From CAZKYP01 sp964556885 (lineage in GTDB: Bacteria; Planctomycetota; Phycisphaerae; Sedimentisphaerales; Anaerobacaceae), in assembly GCA_964556885.1 (NCBI GenBank), contig CAZKYP010000005.1:1-45304 (forward strand): DNA of 45,304 nt, given 5' to 3'. Position 1 is the first letter of the stretch. Each line of letters opens with the position of its first letter. This document shows, in pieces, positions 8,714 through 17,657 of this stretch. The translations under genes were made by a program, and so were the position numbers. The notes beneath the pieces were generated by a model. It was not told the DNA's origin and did not search any database. It saw nothing but the letters and a program-made list of their open reading frames with translations.

Positions 8714-9346
8714 CTATCTCGTGCACAACTCTACAACCAACTGCTCTTCCACCGGAATCTGAACGTCATCACGGCTCGGTAAAGCAACTATCGTAGCTTC
8801 CGGCTTTTCTCGTGACAGTTGCAGCCAACCCTGTGTCGTAAAGTTTGGGTTGTTTTCCAACTGCTCTTTTATCTTTTTAACGCTTTTAGCAGAACCTTTC
8901 ACGGTTATCTTGTCCCCGATTTTAGTAGAGTAATCACTTATATTTACCTTGCGTCCGTTCACATAGATATGCCCGTGACTAATCAACTGTCTTGCTTCCT
9001 TTCGTGATGACGCAAAATTCAATTTATAAACCACATTATCCAATCGCCTTTCCAGCAACTGTAACAGCGATTCACCGGTATTGCCCGTCCCTCTTTGGGC
9101 CTCATGAAAATACCTCATAAATTGTCTTTCAAGAAGCCCGTAATATCTTTTAACTTTTTGCTTTTCCCGCAAGCGAACACCATACTCGCTCAATCTTCCT
9201 CTTCGCCACCCGTGCATTCCGGGGGCCAGGTTTCGCTGTTTTTTCTCTATGGGGCACTTCGCCGTTTCACATCTTATGCCCTTGAGCATAAGCTTCATTC
9301 CTTCGCGGCGGCATTGCTTACAGGATGAACCAAGATAACGTCCCAT
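8714..9346 (-). CDS. rpsD: 30S ribosomal protein S4 (zinc-binding form)
   Basis: 210 residues. S4 nucleates assembly of the 16S 5' domain and helps form the mRNA entry channel. C9, C12, C26 and C31 make the zinc site of the C+ form. The S4 RNA-binding domain is seen as RRLDNVVYKLNFASSRKEAR, QLISHGHIYVNGRKV. In many bacteria S4 represses the alpha operon; no leader pseudoknot could be judged here. GGAGATA lies ~11 nt before the start. Confidence 0.97.
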   Translation of the reverse strand: MGRYLGSSCKQCRREGMKLMLKGIRCETAKCPIEKKQRNLAPGMHGWRRGRLSEYGVRLREKQKVKRYYGLLERQFMRYFHEAQRGTGNTGESLLQLLERRLDNVVYKLNFASSRKEARQLISHGHIYVNGRKVNISDYSTKIGDKITVKGSAKSVKKIKEQLENNPNFTTQGWLQLSREKPEATIVALPSRDDVQIPVEEQLVVELCTR

Positions 9347-9384
9347 CTGTTTTATTTATCTCCAAACTATCTTTTTTACAGTTT

Positions 9385-9765
9385 TTATACTCTTCTTCTT
9401 TTAGGCGGCCGACAACCATTATGAGGCAGAGGAGTAACATCTTCGATAGAAGCTATACGCAGCCCCGCCTGTTGCAAGGCGGAGATTGCCGACTCACGAC
9501 CCGAACCCGGCCCTTTTACCCTGATTTCCACCTCCCTGACACCGTTACGCATTGCGGCACTGGCACATATTTGTGCAGCCCTCTGGGCCGCAAAAGGTGT
9601 ACTCTTGCGAGAGCCCTTGAAACCCACACAACCCGATGAGCTCGAGCACACTGCGTTACCGTCCATATCAGTTATAGTAATCAATGTATTGTTGAACGTT
9701 GCCTTTATATGCACTATCGCCCGAACAACATTTTTTCTGACTTTTCGTTTAGTTTTTTTTGCCAT
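9385..9765 (-). CDS. rpsK: 30S ribosomal protein S11
   Basis: 126 residues with the S11 core VRAIVHIKATFNNTLITITD, GPGSGRESAISALQQAGL and the conserved C-terminal DVTPLPHNGCRPPKRRRV. S11 shapes the 30S platform beside the Shine-Dalgarno helix. It sits between rpsM and rpsD as in most bacteria. No strong ribosome binding site is visible before the ATG. Confidence 0.97.
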   Translation of the reverse strand: MAKKTKRKVRKNVVRAIVHIKATFNNTLITITDMDGNAVCSSSSGCVGFKGSRKSTPFAAQRAAQICASAAMRNGVREVEIRVKGPGSGRESAISALQQAGLRIASIEDVTPLPHNGCRPPKRRRV

Positions 9766-9815
9766 CAGGTAACAAAGCCCTTTACTTTAGCAGGTAATAT
9801 ATATGCTGTTAAATC

Positions 9816-10199
9816 TTACCTATTCTCCTTCACGCCTTTCTTGCCCGCAACGGTCTTTCTCGGCCCTTTACGGGTGCGTGCATTACTCTGAGTACACTGC
9901 CCGCGAACAGGCAAACCTCTTCTGTGGCGGGTACCTCTGTAACAATTTATGTCCCTCAGGCGGGCGATATTTTGAGCAACCTGCCTGCGAAGCTGACCTT
10001 CCACCACATAGTTGCGGTCAATAATCTGCGTAATACTGCTTAACTCATCTTCACTGAGCTTGCCGGCTTTCATGTTTACATCTATCCCGGCTTCTTTCAG
10101 AATCTGCCTGGACGTATGCTTGCCGATACCGGCAATATAAGTAAGCGAAATCCATATATCTTTATCATTGGGAATATCAACACCAACTATACGCGGCAT
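9816..10199 (-). CDS. rpsM: 30S ribosomal protein S13
   Basis: 127 residues. MPRIVGVDIPNDKDIWISLT and the C-terminal RGLPVRGQCTQSNARTRKGP are diagnostic. S13 forms intersubunit bridges in the 30S head, and its basic C-tail touches the P-site tRNA, including initiator tRNA. A strong AAGGAG precedes the ATG by 6 nt. It is the first ribosomal gene after rpmJ in the alpha segment. Confidence 0.97.
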   Translation of the reverse strand: MPRIVGVDIPNDKDIWISLTYIAGIGKHTSRQILKEAGIDVNMKAGKLSEDELSSITQIIDRNYVVEGQLRRQVAQNIARLRDINCYRGTRHRRGLPVRGQCTQSNARTRKGPRKTVAGKKGVKENR

Positions 10200-10257
10200 A
10201 TAAGCTCCTTATCGTTATTCGTTTCCTCTGTCAAGCTTTCGCCTTCATGATATAAGA

Positions 10258-10371
10258 TCAGCCCTGCCGTTGCTTGTGCCTCGGATTCGAACAGATTACA
10301 CGTACAACGCCTTTTCTGCGAACAATCTTACAATTCTCACAAATACGTTTTACTGAACTTCTGACTTTCAT
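10258..10371 (-). CDS. rpmJ: 50S ribosomal protein L36
   Basis: A 37-residue protein: MKVRSSVKRICENCKIVRRK at the start and ICSNPRHKQRQG at the end. C11, C14, C27 and H32 form the zinc ribbon of the C+ form. L36 binds 23S rRNA late in 50S assembly. It lies between infA and rpsM, its usual site. Confidence 0.95.
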   Translation of the reverse strand: MKVRSSVKRICENCKIVRRKGVVRVICSNPRHKQRQG

Positions 10372-10444
10372 TTTTCATTTCCGTTTTATACGGCCGTTTC
10401 AAAAAACCAATTACGATTAACTGGTTATAATAATTCGACTCACA

Positions 10445-10660
10445 TTAATGCCTTAAAATTATCCTGCCTCGATTTAAATCATACTGCGACATTTCCACAA
10501 TAACAGTATCGCCGGGTAGAATCCGAATAAAATTCATACGCATCTTGCCGGACACATGAGCCAGAATCTTATGCCCGTTCTCAAGCTCTACTTTAAACAT
10601 CGCGTTCGGCAAAGCTTCGGTCACCTTGGCCTGTAATCTTATTGTGTCCTTCTTTGCCAT
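10445..10660 (-). CDS. infA: Translation initiation factor IF-1
   Basis: 71 residues forming a single OB-fold (VTEALPNAMFKVELENGHKI, GKMRMNFIRILPGDTVIVEM, and a final GRIILRH). IF-1 occupies the ribosomal A site during initiation. It lies between map and rpmJ, as in the spc-alpha junction of many bacteria. AAGATAAT precedes the ATG. Confidence 0.97.
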   Translation of the reverse strand: MAKKDTIRLQAKVTEALPNAMFKVELENGHKILAHVSGKMRMNFIRILPGDTVIVEMSQYDLNRGRIILRH

Positions 10661-10706
10661 ATTATCTTGTTTTATGACCTTTAATTCTTTTGAACCATGC
10701 TCTATA

Positions 10707-11489
10707 CTATTTTCTCTCAGTTAACACCTCACAACCATTTTCCATGACTGCAATTGTATGCTCAAAATGAGCCGAGCATTTTCCATCTCTTGTCACAACC
10801 GTCCATCCGTTCCTAAGGGTTCGTACGGCGCTACTACCCGTATTAATCATCGGTTCGACAGCCAGTACCATTCCTTCAGCCAGAACAATATCGTCTCTCA
10901 ACAAATCTCTGCTGACAAAGTTCGGCACTTTGGGTTCTTCATGCATCTCTCTGCCGATACCGTGCCCGACAAAATCCTTTACTACAGAAAATCCTGCGGA
11001 TTCCGCACACTTCTGCATTTGGCCGGCTATCTGGCTCCATTTAACTGTCGGTGCGGCTTTTTCAATAGCAATCTCAAGAGCACGCTTTGTCACATCCATT
11101 AATCTGCGTTTGCCTTCCGAAATACTCCCGATGGCAACTGTAACGGCCGCATCTGCACAATAACCGTCGAGTCTGACGCCAAAATCGATGCTGAGAATAT
11201 CGCCGTCTTTCAGTACTACATCATCCGAAGGAATTCCATGGACGACCTGCTCATTCAACGAGGTACAAATAGCACCGGGAAACGGTATTTTCGACAGGGG
11301 TGTTCGAACACCCTTAAATAAAACCTCGGCTCCGGCATCGGTGGCCATCTGCGTTGCAATGCTATCCAGGTCGGCGGTAGTAACTCCCGGCTCTGCAATC
11401 TCCTTAAGTTTTAAAAGAACATCAGCTACAACAGCACCTGCCCTGCGCATCAATTCAATCTCTCTTCGGCTTCGAAGCGTTATAGCCAT
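10707..11489 (-). CDS. map: Type I methionine aminopeptidase
   Basis: 260 residues of the pita-bread fold. The five metal ligands are visible: D102 and D113 (DFGVRLDGYCAD), H176 (GHGIGREMHEEP), E212 (EPMIN) and E243 (HFEHT); H84 (QVVHGIPS) is the substrate-side histidine. It removes the initiator methionine from nascent chains when the second residue is small. It follows adk within the ribosomal block. GAGATG lies about 12 nt upstream of the ATG. Confidence 0.97.
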   Translation of the reverse strand: MAITLRSRREIELMRRAGAVVADVLLKLKEIAEPGVTTADLDSIATQMATDAGAEVLFKGVRTPLSKIPFPGAICTSLNEQVVHGIPSDDVVLKDGDILSIDFGVRLDGYCADAAVTVAIGSISEGKRRLMDVTKRALEIAIEKAAPTVKWSQIAGQMQKCAESAGFSVVKDFVGHGIGREMHEEPKVPNFVSRDLLRDDIVLAEGMVLAVEPMINTGSSAVRTLRNGWTVVTRDGKCSAHFEHTIAVMENGCEVLTERK

Positions 11490-11527
11490 CTATATCAACA
11501 TCTCGTGGTTCGAAATCTTCCTGCTCG

Positions 11528-12181
11528 TCATATCTTGACAAGCATGCCAAGTTTCTTAAACACACGAGACTTCACCTCATCCGGGTCCTTTTCTGCATCT
11601 ATATCAAGAACATTGCTGTTTTTCTTATAGTAATCAACCAGCGGCTCTGTCTGCTGGTGGTACGTTTTAAGACGTTTCAATACTACCTCGGGACTATCAT
11701 CCGGTCGCTGAACAAGTTTGGTTCCGTCATTATCACATTTGCCGTCGACCTTAGGTTTCAGGTTTTCGATATGATAAACCGCACCGCATTTGGGACAGCT
11801 TCTTCTGCCGGTCATCCGCCTGTTAATTACCGAATCATCTATTTCCAGATTTATAACGACATCAATTTTCTGGTCGCTTAACGCTAATGATTTATCAAGT
11901 TCTACAGCTTGATTAACCGTCCTCGGGAACCCATCAAGTATAAAACCTGCGGCAGGCGCTTTACTTATGGCTTTAGCCATCATACGAATTATTAAATCGT
12001 CCGGCACAAGCGCACCCGAATCCATGTAACTTTGGGCCTTTTTGCCTAATTCAGTACCTCCGGCCCTTTCCTGCCTTAAAATATCTCCACTTGATAAATG
12101 AAGCAGACCATATTCGCCTACAATATTTTTACATTGTGTTCCTTTACCTGCACCGGGAGCACCTAATAACACTATTCTCAT
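11528..12181 (-). CDS. adk: Adenylate kinase (long, zinc-LID form)
   Basis: 217 residues. The P-loop GAPGAGKGTQ (7-16), the AMP-site SSGDILR and the DGFPRT motif (83-88) identify adenylate kinase, which interconverts ATP, AMP and ADP. The LID carries a zinc site made of C129, C132, C149 and D152, an arrangement seen in long-form kinases. Its ATG overlaps the secY stop by 4 nt (ATGA), implying translational coupling. Confidence 0.97.
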   Translation of the reverse strand: MRIVLLGAPGAGKGTQCKNIVGEYGLLHLSSGDILRQERAGGTELGKKAQSYMDSGALVPDDLIIRMMAKAISKAPAAGFILDGFPRTVNQAVELDKSLALSDQKIDVVINLEIDDSVINRRMTGRRSCPKCGAVYHIENLKPKVDGKCDNDGTKLVQRPDDSPEVVLKRLKTYHQQTEPLVDYYKKNSNVLDIDAEKDPDEVKSRVFKKLGMLVKI

Positions 12182-13533
12182 GAGTACGCTCCTTTTATTC
12201 TGCCGGTACTGCTGAAACCTTCATAACTGCGCATCAACAGGTTTGCTTCTATTTTCTGCACAAGGTCCAACGAAACACTCACAACAATCAATAAACCGGT
12301 GCCGCCGAGAAAGTTTGCTATCCGGGAATCAACACCCATCAATATAATCATCAGCGACGGTACAACAGCAATTATCGAAAGGAAAGCCGCTCCAAAGTAT
12401 GTGATTCGAGTCATCACTGTTTCCAGATAATCGGCCGTCCTGCGCCCGGGACGAAGACCCGGTATAAAACTTCCGGAATCCCTCAGATTCTTGGCCATTT
12501 CCTTGGGCTGAAACTGTACCGTTACCCAGAAATATGCGAACAAGAAGATTAGAAGCATATACAGAACGTTATAGGTGTACGAACGATAACTAAAGGCTTC
12601 CTGAAATAATTGAAGAACTACCGAGTCGGTTAGGCTCGGAATCTTCGACATATAACTGATGATAATAGGCGGGAACATCATAAAACTTGAAGCGAAGATA
12701 ATCGGCATCACGCCTCCGTGGTTGACACGAAGCGGCAGGTAATGTCTTTGACCGCCATATATGCGGCGGCCTCTCATCTGTTTTGCCTGCTGAATCGGTA
12801 TCCGACGCTGGCCTTGAGTGATAAGAATTGCACCGGCTACAACGAACACAAAAGCGGCAATCAGGAATAAAATCTTCGCAGGACCATATTTGCCCGGGGA
12901 TGTCACAACAGTAAAGTCCGTCAACTGCCAGACCTCCCAGACCGCCCAGGGCATCCGGGATATAATACCGGCCATAATAATCAAGCTGATTCCGTTGCCT
13001 ATTCCGTACTCGTCTATCTGCTCACCGAGCCACATCAGAAAAATCGTACCGGCGGTCATACCGACAACGCCCATTATCATGGCCTGGCGCTCCATTCCCA
13101 CATAAGTCAGACCCGAGCCGCCCATCAGCTTCATGTACATTATCGATTGAATTACACATATAAAAACGGTCAGGTACCGCGTATACTCCTGTATCTTTTT
13201 ATAGCCTGTTTGGCCTTCCTGCCGCAATTTCTTTAAACTGGGAATTACTTCACCGAGCAGCATAAGAATAATCGACGCGGTGATATACGGCATTATCCCG
13301 AGCCCGAACAAACTGCTTTGGTCCAGCCTTCCGCCTGTAAACATCTGCATCATTTCGGCGGCTCTGCCGAGCGGGGTATTCGACTGAGTTGCAGCTTCAA
13401 ACACTTTGGACTGGTCAAATCCGGGTACCGGGATATGGAAACCGACCCTGTAGATTATAAGCAGCGCCACGGTAAAAATGATCTTGTTGCGCAGATCTTT
13501 GATTCTGAATATATTTGCTATTGTCCCAAGCAT
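12178..13533 (-). CDS. secY: Protein translocase subunit SecY
   Basis: 451 residues with about ten hydrophobic segments. Recognisable motifs are the VGFHIPVPGFD start, the plug/TM2 region (LFGLGIMPYITASIILMLL) and the cytoplasmic loop GQRRIPIQQAKQMRGR that contacts the ribosome. SecY is the channel of the Sec translocon with the SecE encoded ~25 kb upstream in the same block. It sits between rplO and adk, the standard spc order. AGAGATAAGAAATA precedes the ATG. Confidence 0.98.
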   Translation of the reverse strand: MLGTIANIFRIKDLRNKIIFTVALLIIYRVGFHIPVPGFDQSKVFEAATQSNTPLGRAAEMMQMFTGGRLDQSSLFGLGIMPYITASIILMLLGEVIPSLKKLRQEGQTGYKKIQEYTRYLTVFICVIQSIMYMKLMGGSGLTYVGMERQAMIMGVVGMTAGTIFLMWLGEQIDEYGIGNGISLIIMAGIISRMPWAVWEVWQLTDFTVVTSPGKYGPAKILFLIAAFVFVVAGAILITQGQRRIPIQQAKQMRGRRIYGGQRHYLPLRVNHGGVMPIIFASSFMMFPPIIISYMSKIPSLTDSVVLQLFQEAFSYRSYTYNVLYMLLIFLFAYFWVTVQFQPKEMAKNLRDSGSFIPGLRPGRRTADYLETVMTRITYFGAAFLSIIAVVPSLMIILMGVDSRIANFLGGTGLLIVVSVSLDLVQKIEANLLMRSYEGFSSTGRIKGAYS

Positions 13534-13599
13534 TATTTCTTATCTCTTATCTTATGCATCATGCAAATTCATTTAACAGATATTGTCCATTGACCAAAA

Positions 13600-14043
13600 T
13601 CATATTACCATTACCGACCCGCCGGAGGCGGCTATCTTCTGCTCAGCCGATTTACTGAATTTGTGAGCATTTACCTGCAGCTTCTTCGTCAGGTCGCCCT
13701 TTCCGAGAATCTTAACCTTAATCTTATTACTGTTAATCAAACCAGCGTCAGATAACTGCTCTATTCCGATAACAGCGCCGTCCTCGAATCTTTCAAGCTG
13801 CGAAACATTCACAATCTGGCAGTTTCGCTCGAACCTTCGATTGCTGAAGCCGCGTTTCGGCAGTCTTCTAAACAGCGGCATCTGTCCGCCTTCGTAAAGC
13901 GAGAAAGAAGTTGCACCGGCCCTGCTGCCGCTGCCCTTATGACCTCGGCCGCTGGTCTTGCCGTGACCGGAACCAGAACCTCTGCCTATCCGGCGACGAG
14001 AAGTATGCTTACCTACAATAGAAGTTATTTCATGATTTAACAT
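13600..14043 (-). CDS. rplO: 50S ribosomal protein L15
   Basis: 147 residues. The Gly/Arg/Ser-rich N-terminal extension (RIGRGSGSGHGKTSGRGHKG) followed by a globular domain (GQMPLFRRLPKRGFSNRRFE) is typical of L15, which binds 23S rRNA during assembly. AGGTGATTTGA gives a canonical binding site. Only 32 bp separate it from rpsE; the rpmD (L30) gene normally found here is missing. Confidence 0.97.
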   Translation of the reverse strand: MLNHEITSIVGKHTSRRRIGRGSGSGHGKTSGRGHKGSGSRAGATSFSLYEGGQMPLFRRLPKRGFSNRRFERNCQIVNVSQLERFEDGAVIGIEQLSDAGLINSNKIKVKILGKGDLTKKLQVNAHKFSKSAEQKIAASGGSVMVI

Positions 14044-14075
14044 TCAAATCACCTAAATTGTCGTTTTGACAATCA

Positions 14076-14582
14076 CTAAACCTTAATTAATACTCCGCGA
14101 AGAGATTCGATTGTTTCCTTGCTGCGTAAAGTTAATAATGCGTTCAATGCAGCTTTGACTACGTTTTTTGCGGATGTACTTCCATAGATTTTTGTAAGAA
14201 CGTCCTGCACGCCGGCATACTCGAGCACCGCTCGTGCACTGGAGCCGGCGATAACACCAGTACCCGGGCTGGCAGGCGCCAATGTTATCTTGGTAGCCCT
14301 ATATTTACCTTTAACCGTATGCGGAATAGTTCGGCCGGATAAAGGTATTTTATACAAGGACTTTTTGGCATCCTTAATACCTTTTTCGACAGCCGGCGGT
14401 ACCTCATTAGCCTTACCGTAACCGATACCGACAGTACCTGCACGGTCACCAACTACAACCAGTGCCGCAAAACTGAATCGGCGTCCGCCTTTTACCACTT
14501 TGGAACAACGGTATACTTTTACTACCGTATCTTCCAGCGGCTTTTCTTCCTGGTCGATTAATTTAACAGGTTCCAATGCCAA
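14076..14582 (-). CDS. rpsE: 30S ribosomal protein S5
   Basis: 168 residues starting at a TTG codon (14582) preceded by GGAG with 6-nt spacing. The spectinomycin-region loop SKVVKGGRRFSFAALVVVGD and the C-domain GTGVIAGSSARAVLEYAGVQ are characteristic. S5 guards translational fidelity at the mRNA entry. The TTG start is unusual for so highly expressed a gene, but there is no upstream ATG with a better site. Confidence 0.96.
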   Translation of the reverse strand: MALEPVKLIDQEEKPLEDTVVKVYRCSKVVKGGRRFSFAALVVVGDRAGTVGIGYGKANEVPPAVEKGIKDAKKSLYKIPLSGRTIPHTVKGKYRATKITLAPASPGTGVIAGSSARAVLEYAGVQDVLTKIYGSTSAKNVVKAALNALLTLRSKETIESLRGVLIKV

Positions 14583-14612
14583 TTTCTTCTCCAGATTCTT
14601 TCATTACTTTTT

Positions 14613-14975
14613 TTAGAAAACAAGTCCGGCTTTTCTTGCCGCTTCAGCAAGCGCCCTGACCCTGCCGTGATACTTATATCTATTTTTATCGAAGCACACA
14701 CATTTAATACCGACGCTAAGAGCCTGCTTTGCCACTGCTTCGCCGATCACTCCGGCCGCTTTCTTATCGCCCGAACTGGTCAACTGGTCACGCAAGCCTT
14801 TTGTTCTCGTGCTTGCCGAAGCAAGCGTAGCTCCTGCAATATCATCTATAACCTGAGCATAAATATGCCTGTTGGAACGAAATATCGACAACCTCGGCCT
14901 GTCCTGTGTACCATGCACTTTCTTGCGTACATGATATTTACGCCTCATCATTGCATTTTTTTCATTAATTCCCAT
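14613..14975 (-). CDS. rplR: 50S ribosomal protein L18
   Basis: 120 residues. DRPRLSIFRSNRHIYAQVID and the C-terminal GRVRALAEAARKAGLVF are diagnostic. L18 binds 5S rRNA together with L5 and attaches it to the 50S subunit. It lies between rplF and rpsE in standard spc order. Confidence 0.97.
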   Translation of the reverse strand: MGINEKNAMMRRKYHVRKKVHGTQDRPRLSIFRSNRHIYAQVIDDIAGATLASASTRTKGLRDQLTSSGDKKAAGVIGEAVAKQALSVGIKCVCFDKNRYKYHGRVRALAEAARKAGLVF

Positions 14976-14992
14976 AAGAACTATATTCCAAA

Positions 14993-15574
14993 CTATGACG
15001 CCCCTGACGCAAATGCCTTGCCGACCTTCTTTTTGACTTGTTCGTCGGCATAGCGGATACCTTTCCCTTTATAGGGTTCCGGCGGCATAACTTTTCGTAT
15101 ATCCGAGGCAAACTGTCCCAGCACAATCTTATCCGCGCTCGATACGGTGAACTTCGCCGGCACATCATTACCCCTCGTAGCCGCAGTTTCTATCTTCACC
15201 TTAACGGCTTTCGGTATTGTCAGTCCCACCGGATGAGAATACCCAACCTGGATAACAAGCTTGCCGTTTTGCTCTTTGACATTATAACCGGTCCCGTAAA
15301 TTTCCAGTTTCCTCTCAAAGCCTTTACTGACTCCAGCAACCATATTGGCAATAAGAGCCCGCATAGTACCGTGGAGCTGTTTGCTCAGTCTGTCGTCAGG
15401 TCGTTCATTCTCGAGAAGGATATTCTTTCCAGCTTCATCGACTTTTGCTGTAATTCGAGGATTAACATCCATCTGGAGCTGTCCCTGCGGGCCCGAGATC
15501 TTAATAATTCGACCTTGAAGCTCGACCTTGACACCTCCAGGTATATCTATAGGTTTTTTTCCAATACGACTCAT
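14993..15574 (-). CDS. rplF: 50S ribosomal protein L6
   Basis: 193 residues with the duplicated L6 fold. MSRIGKKPIDIPGGVKVELQ opens the protein and PPEPYKGKGIRYADEQVKKK ends the second domain. L6 binds the sarcin-ricin region of 23S rRNA near the factor site. Its ATG shares one base with the rpsH stop (TAATG), so the two are translationally coupled. Confidence 0.97.
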   Translation of the reverse strand: MSRIGKKPIDIPGGVKVELQGRIIKISGPQGQLQMDVNPRITAKVDEAGKNILLENERPDDRLSKQLHGTMRALIANMVAGVSKGFERKLEIYGTGYNVKEQNGKLVIQVGYSHPVGLTIPKAVKVKIETAATRGNDVPAKFTVSSADKIVLGQFASDIRKVMPPEPYKGKGIRYADEQVKKKVGKAFASGAS

Positions 15575-15972
15575 TAGCTAACCGTACAAAGAATTTCGCC
15601 GCCGACCTTGGTTTCGCGGCAGCTTCTGTCACTCATTACACCTTTACTTGTCGACACAATCGCTATACCCATTCCCTGCAAGACCCGCGGCAGATCATCA
15701 ACAGATGAATAAATTCTGCGTCCGGGCTTGCTGGTCCTTGATATTTCATTAATAACCGAACGACCCTCCGGGTCATACTTCAACGTAATCCTCAATACAC
15801 CCTGCTTACCGTCGTCAATCCGATCATAATCCAAAATATAACCCTCGCTTTTCAGCACATTAGCTATGCCTTCGCATATCTTTGACGCCTTGACATTGAC
15901 CTGTTGTTTGTTAATTCGCATAGAATTGCGAATTCTTGTCAGCATATCGGCTATGGGATCACTCAAACTCAT
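15574..15972 (-). CDS. rpsH: 30S ribosomal protein S8
   Basis: 132 residues. MSLSDPIADMLTRIRNSMRI and the C-terminal GIAIVSTSKGVMSDRSCRET, KVGGEILCTVS match S8, which binds the central domain of 16S rRNA. In E. coli S8 represses the spc operon; no such site could be assigned. GAGATGTGAAATT precedes the ATG. Confidence 0.97.
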   Translation of the reverse strand: MSLSDPIADMLTRIRNSMRINKQQVNVKASKICEGIANVLKSEGYILDYDRIDDGKQGVLRITLKYDPEGRSVINEISRTSKPGRRIYSSVDDLPRVLQGMGIAIVSTSKGVMSDRSCRETKVGGEILCTVS

Positions 15973-16029
15973 AATTTCACATCTCGTAATTCGTTCACTT
16001 TGAACTACATATTTACATTTTAGATATTA

Positions 16030-16215
16030 TCACCAGCTTGCTTTTTTCACTCCTGGTATTTTGCCTTCGTTGGCTAATTTCCTGAAGCAAATCCGGCATA
16101 TCTTGAACTTACGATAAACTGCTTTCGACCTTCCACAAAGCTGGCAACGTGTATATTGCCGAACACGAAACTTCGGTTTCTTGGCCGCCTTGTTTTCCAG
16201 TGCTTTAGTTGACAT
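16030..16215 (-). CDS. rpsN: 30S ribosomal protein S14, type Z (zinc)
   Basis: 61 residues, the short zinc form. C24, C27, C40 and C43 bind zinc (YTRCQLCGRSKAVYRKFKIC). The C-terminus KIPGVKKASW is typical. The N-terminal ~12 residues are slightly longer than in most type Z proteins. GGAG with 7-nt spacing precedes the ATG. It lies between rplE and rpsH. Confidence 0.96.
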   Translation of the reverse strand: MSTKALENKAAKKPKFRVRQYTRCQLCGRSKAVYRKFKICRICFRKLANEGKIPGVKKASW

Positions 16216-16263
16216 TCACATACTCCGAATTTATAACATTTGAAGAAGATATTTTCTTCTGCA

Positions 16264-16809
16264 TCACTCCTGAGATTTCTTGAACGGCATACCAAAGAGC
16301 CTGAGCAATGTCTTTGCCTCTTCGTTTGTCCTGGCCGTAGTAACAAAAGTTATGTTCATACCCTGTTGCGCTTCCACTTTTGCTATGTTTATTTCGGGGA
16401 AAACGCTCTGCTCGCCCAAACCCATGGAGTAATTACCTCTTCCGTCAAAACCTTCTCCAAGACCCCGGAAGTCTCTGACTCTCGGTATTGCAAGGTTAAT
16501 AAGTCTGTCCATGAACTCAAACATTCTTACGCCACGGACGGTTACTTTCAGGCCGGTCTCCATTCCTTCTCTGACCTTGAAGTTCGATACGCTTTTTTTG
16601 GCCTTACACACCAGCGGCATCTGACCGGTTATCGCAATCAAATCCTTTTTGGCCATCTCCAGAAATTTCTTATCTACCGCCGCCTTGCCTACACCCATGG
16701 AAACGACCACTTTTTTCATCTTCGGCACGGCCATTGAATTTTTATAGTTGAACTTTTTAATCAGCTCAGGAACTATCTTTGTTTTATATAAATCTTCTAA
16801 ACGCGTCAT
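16264..16809 (-). CDS. rplE: 50S ribosomal protein L5
   Basis: 181 residues. NSMAVPKMKKVVVSMGVGKA, RGVRMFEFMDRLINLAIPRV and NYSMGLGEQSVFPEINIAKV are highly conserved L5 segments. L5 binds 5S rRNA and contacts the P-site tRNA elbow. It lies between rplX and rpsN in standard order. No clear ribosome binding site is seen. Confidence 0.97.
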   Translation of the reverse strand: MTRLEDLYKTKIVPELIKKFNYKNSMAVPKMKKVVVSMGVGKAAVDKKFLEMAKKDLIAITGQMPLVCKAKKSVSNFKVREGMETGLKVTVRGVRMFEFMDRLINLAIPRVRDFRGLGEGFDGRGNYSMGLGEQSVFPEINIAKVEAQQGMNITFVTTARTNEEAKTLLRLFGMPFKKSQE

Positions 16810-16884
16810 TTCGTGTTTTTACCAGGTTAGTCTGATTTCTTATAATCGGTTTCCAAAATTACCTGAAAATTACAGTTTACCAGC

Positions 16885-17217
16885 CTATTTTTCCTTTCTA
16901 ACAACTCCAATTTCGGTACCGTCGGAGGCAATTCGTTTCTTCCTGCCGTTCGATTCAACTTGAAAGTGAACTCTGCTGCCCTTTGAGCTTTTCGGATTCA
17001 CCGGCAGAACATTACTTATATGAATCTGCCTTTCAACATTAATTCGTCCCCCCTGGGGATTCTTTCGTGAGGGTCGAACATGCTTTTTTGCAATGTTGTG
17101 ACCTTGAATAATCACGCGATTCTTGTCCGGTATTACACGTAACACCCTTCCGGTAGCACCTTTTTGGTTACCTGCAATAATTTCGACAATATCACCTTTT
17201 TTTACATGCAAAGCCAT
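16885..17217 (-). CDS. rplX: 50S ribosomal protein L24
   Basis: 110 residues with an N-terminal KOW domain (VKKGDIVEIIAGNQKGATGR, VLRVIPDKNRVIIQGHNIAK). L24 is an assembly initiator that binds the 5' end of 23S rRNA. It follows rplN. GAGATACAATCT precedes the ATG. Confidence 0.96.
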   Translation of the reverse strand: MALHVKKGDIVEIIAGNQKGATGRVLRVIPDKNRVIIQGHNIAKKHVRPSRKNPQGGRINVERQIHISNVLPVNPKSSKGSRVHFQVESNGRKKRIASDGTEIGVVRKEK

Positions 17218-17255
17218 AGATTGTATCTCATTTAGTTAATCACACTTTGACCATC

Positions 17256-17642
17256 TCAGACCACCTCGCTTGCCAGCGAGATGATTTTCATATAATTCTT
17301 TTCACGAAGCTCACGGGCCACCGCCCCGAAAATTCTTGTTCCTATCGGATTGCCGTCATTATCGATCATTACCGCAGCATTACTGTCAAACCTTACATAG
17401 CTGCCGTCGGAACGCTTAATCGGGCTTTTAGTTCGGATAATAACACACTTATGAACTTTTTTATCATCCAACTGACAGCTCGGCAGCGACTTTTTAATCG
17501 CCACACAGATAATATCTCCAATTTTGGCTACATTCCGGGTGAATTTGCCGTGGGCTCCGCTTTTACCAAGAACCCTGATGCACAACGCCGACTTGACACC
17601 CGAGTTGTCGGCAATATCCAACATTGTTTCCTGCTGAATCAT
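17256..17642 (-). CDS. rplN: 50S ribosomal protein L14
   Basis: 128 residues. MIQQETMLDIADNSGVKSAL and GNPIGTRIFGAVARELREKN are the L14 hallmarks. L14 forms intersubunit bridges with 16S helix 14. It is a few residues longer than usual because of a small insert (SLPSCQLDDKKVHKC). It lies between rpsQ and rplX. GAGATTTAAGAT precedes the ATG. Confidence 0.97.
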   Translation of the reverse strand: MIQQETMLDIADNSGVKSALCIRVLGKSGAHGKFTRNVAKIGDIICVAIKKSLPSCQLDDKKVHKCVIIRTKSPIKRSDGSYVRFDSNAAVMIDNDGNPIGTRIFGAVARELREKNYMKIISLASEVV

Positions 17643-17657
17643 ATCTTAAATCTCAAT

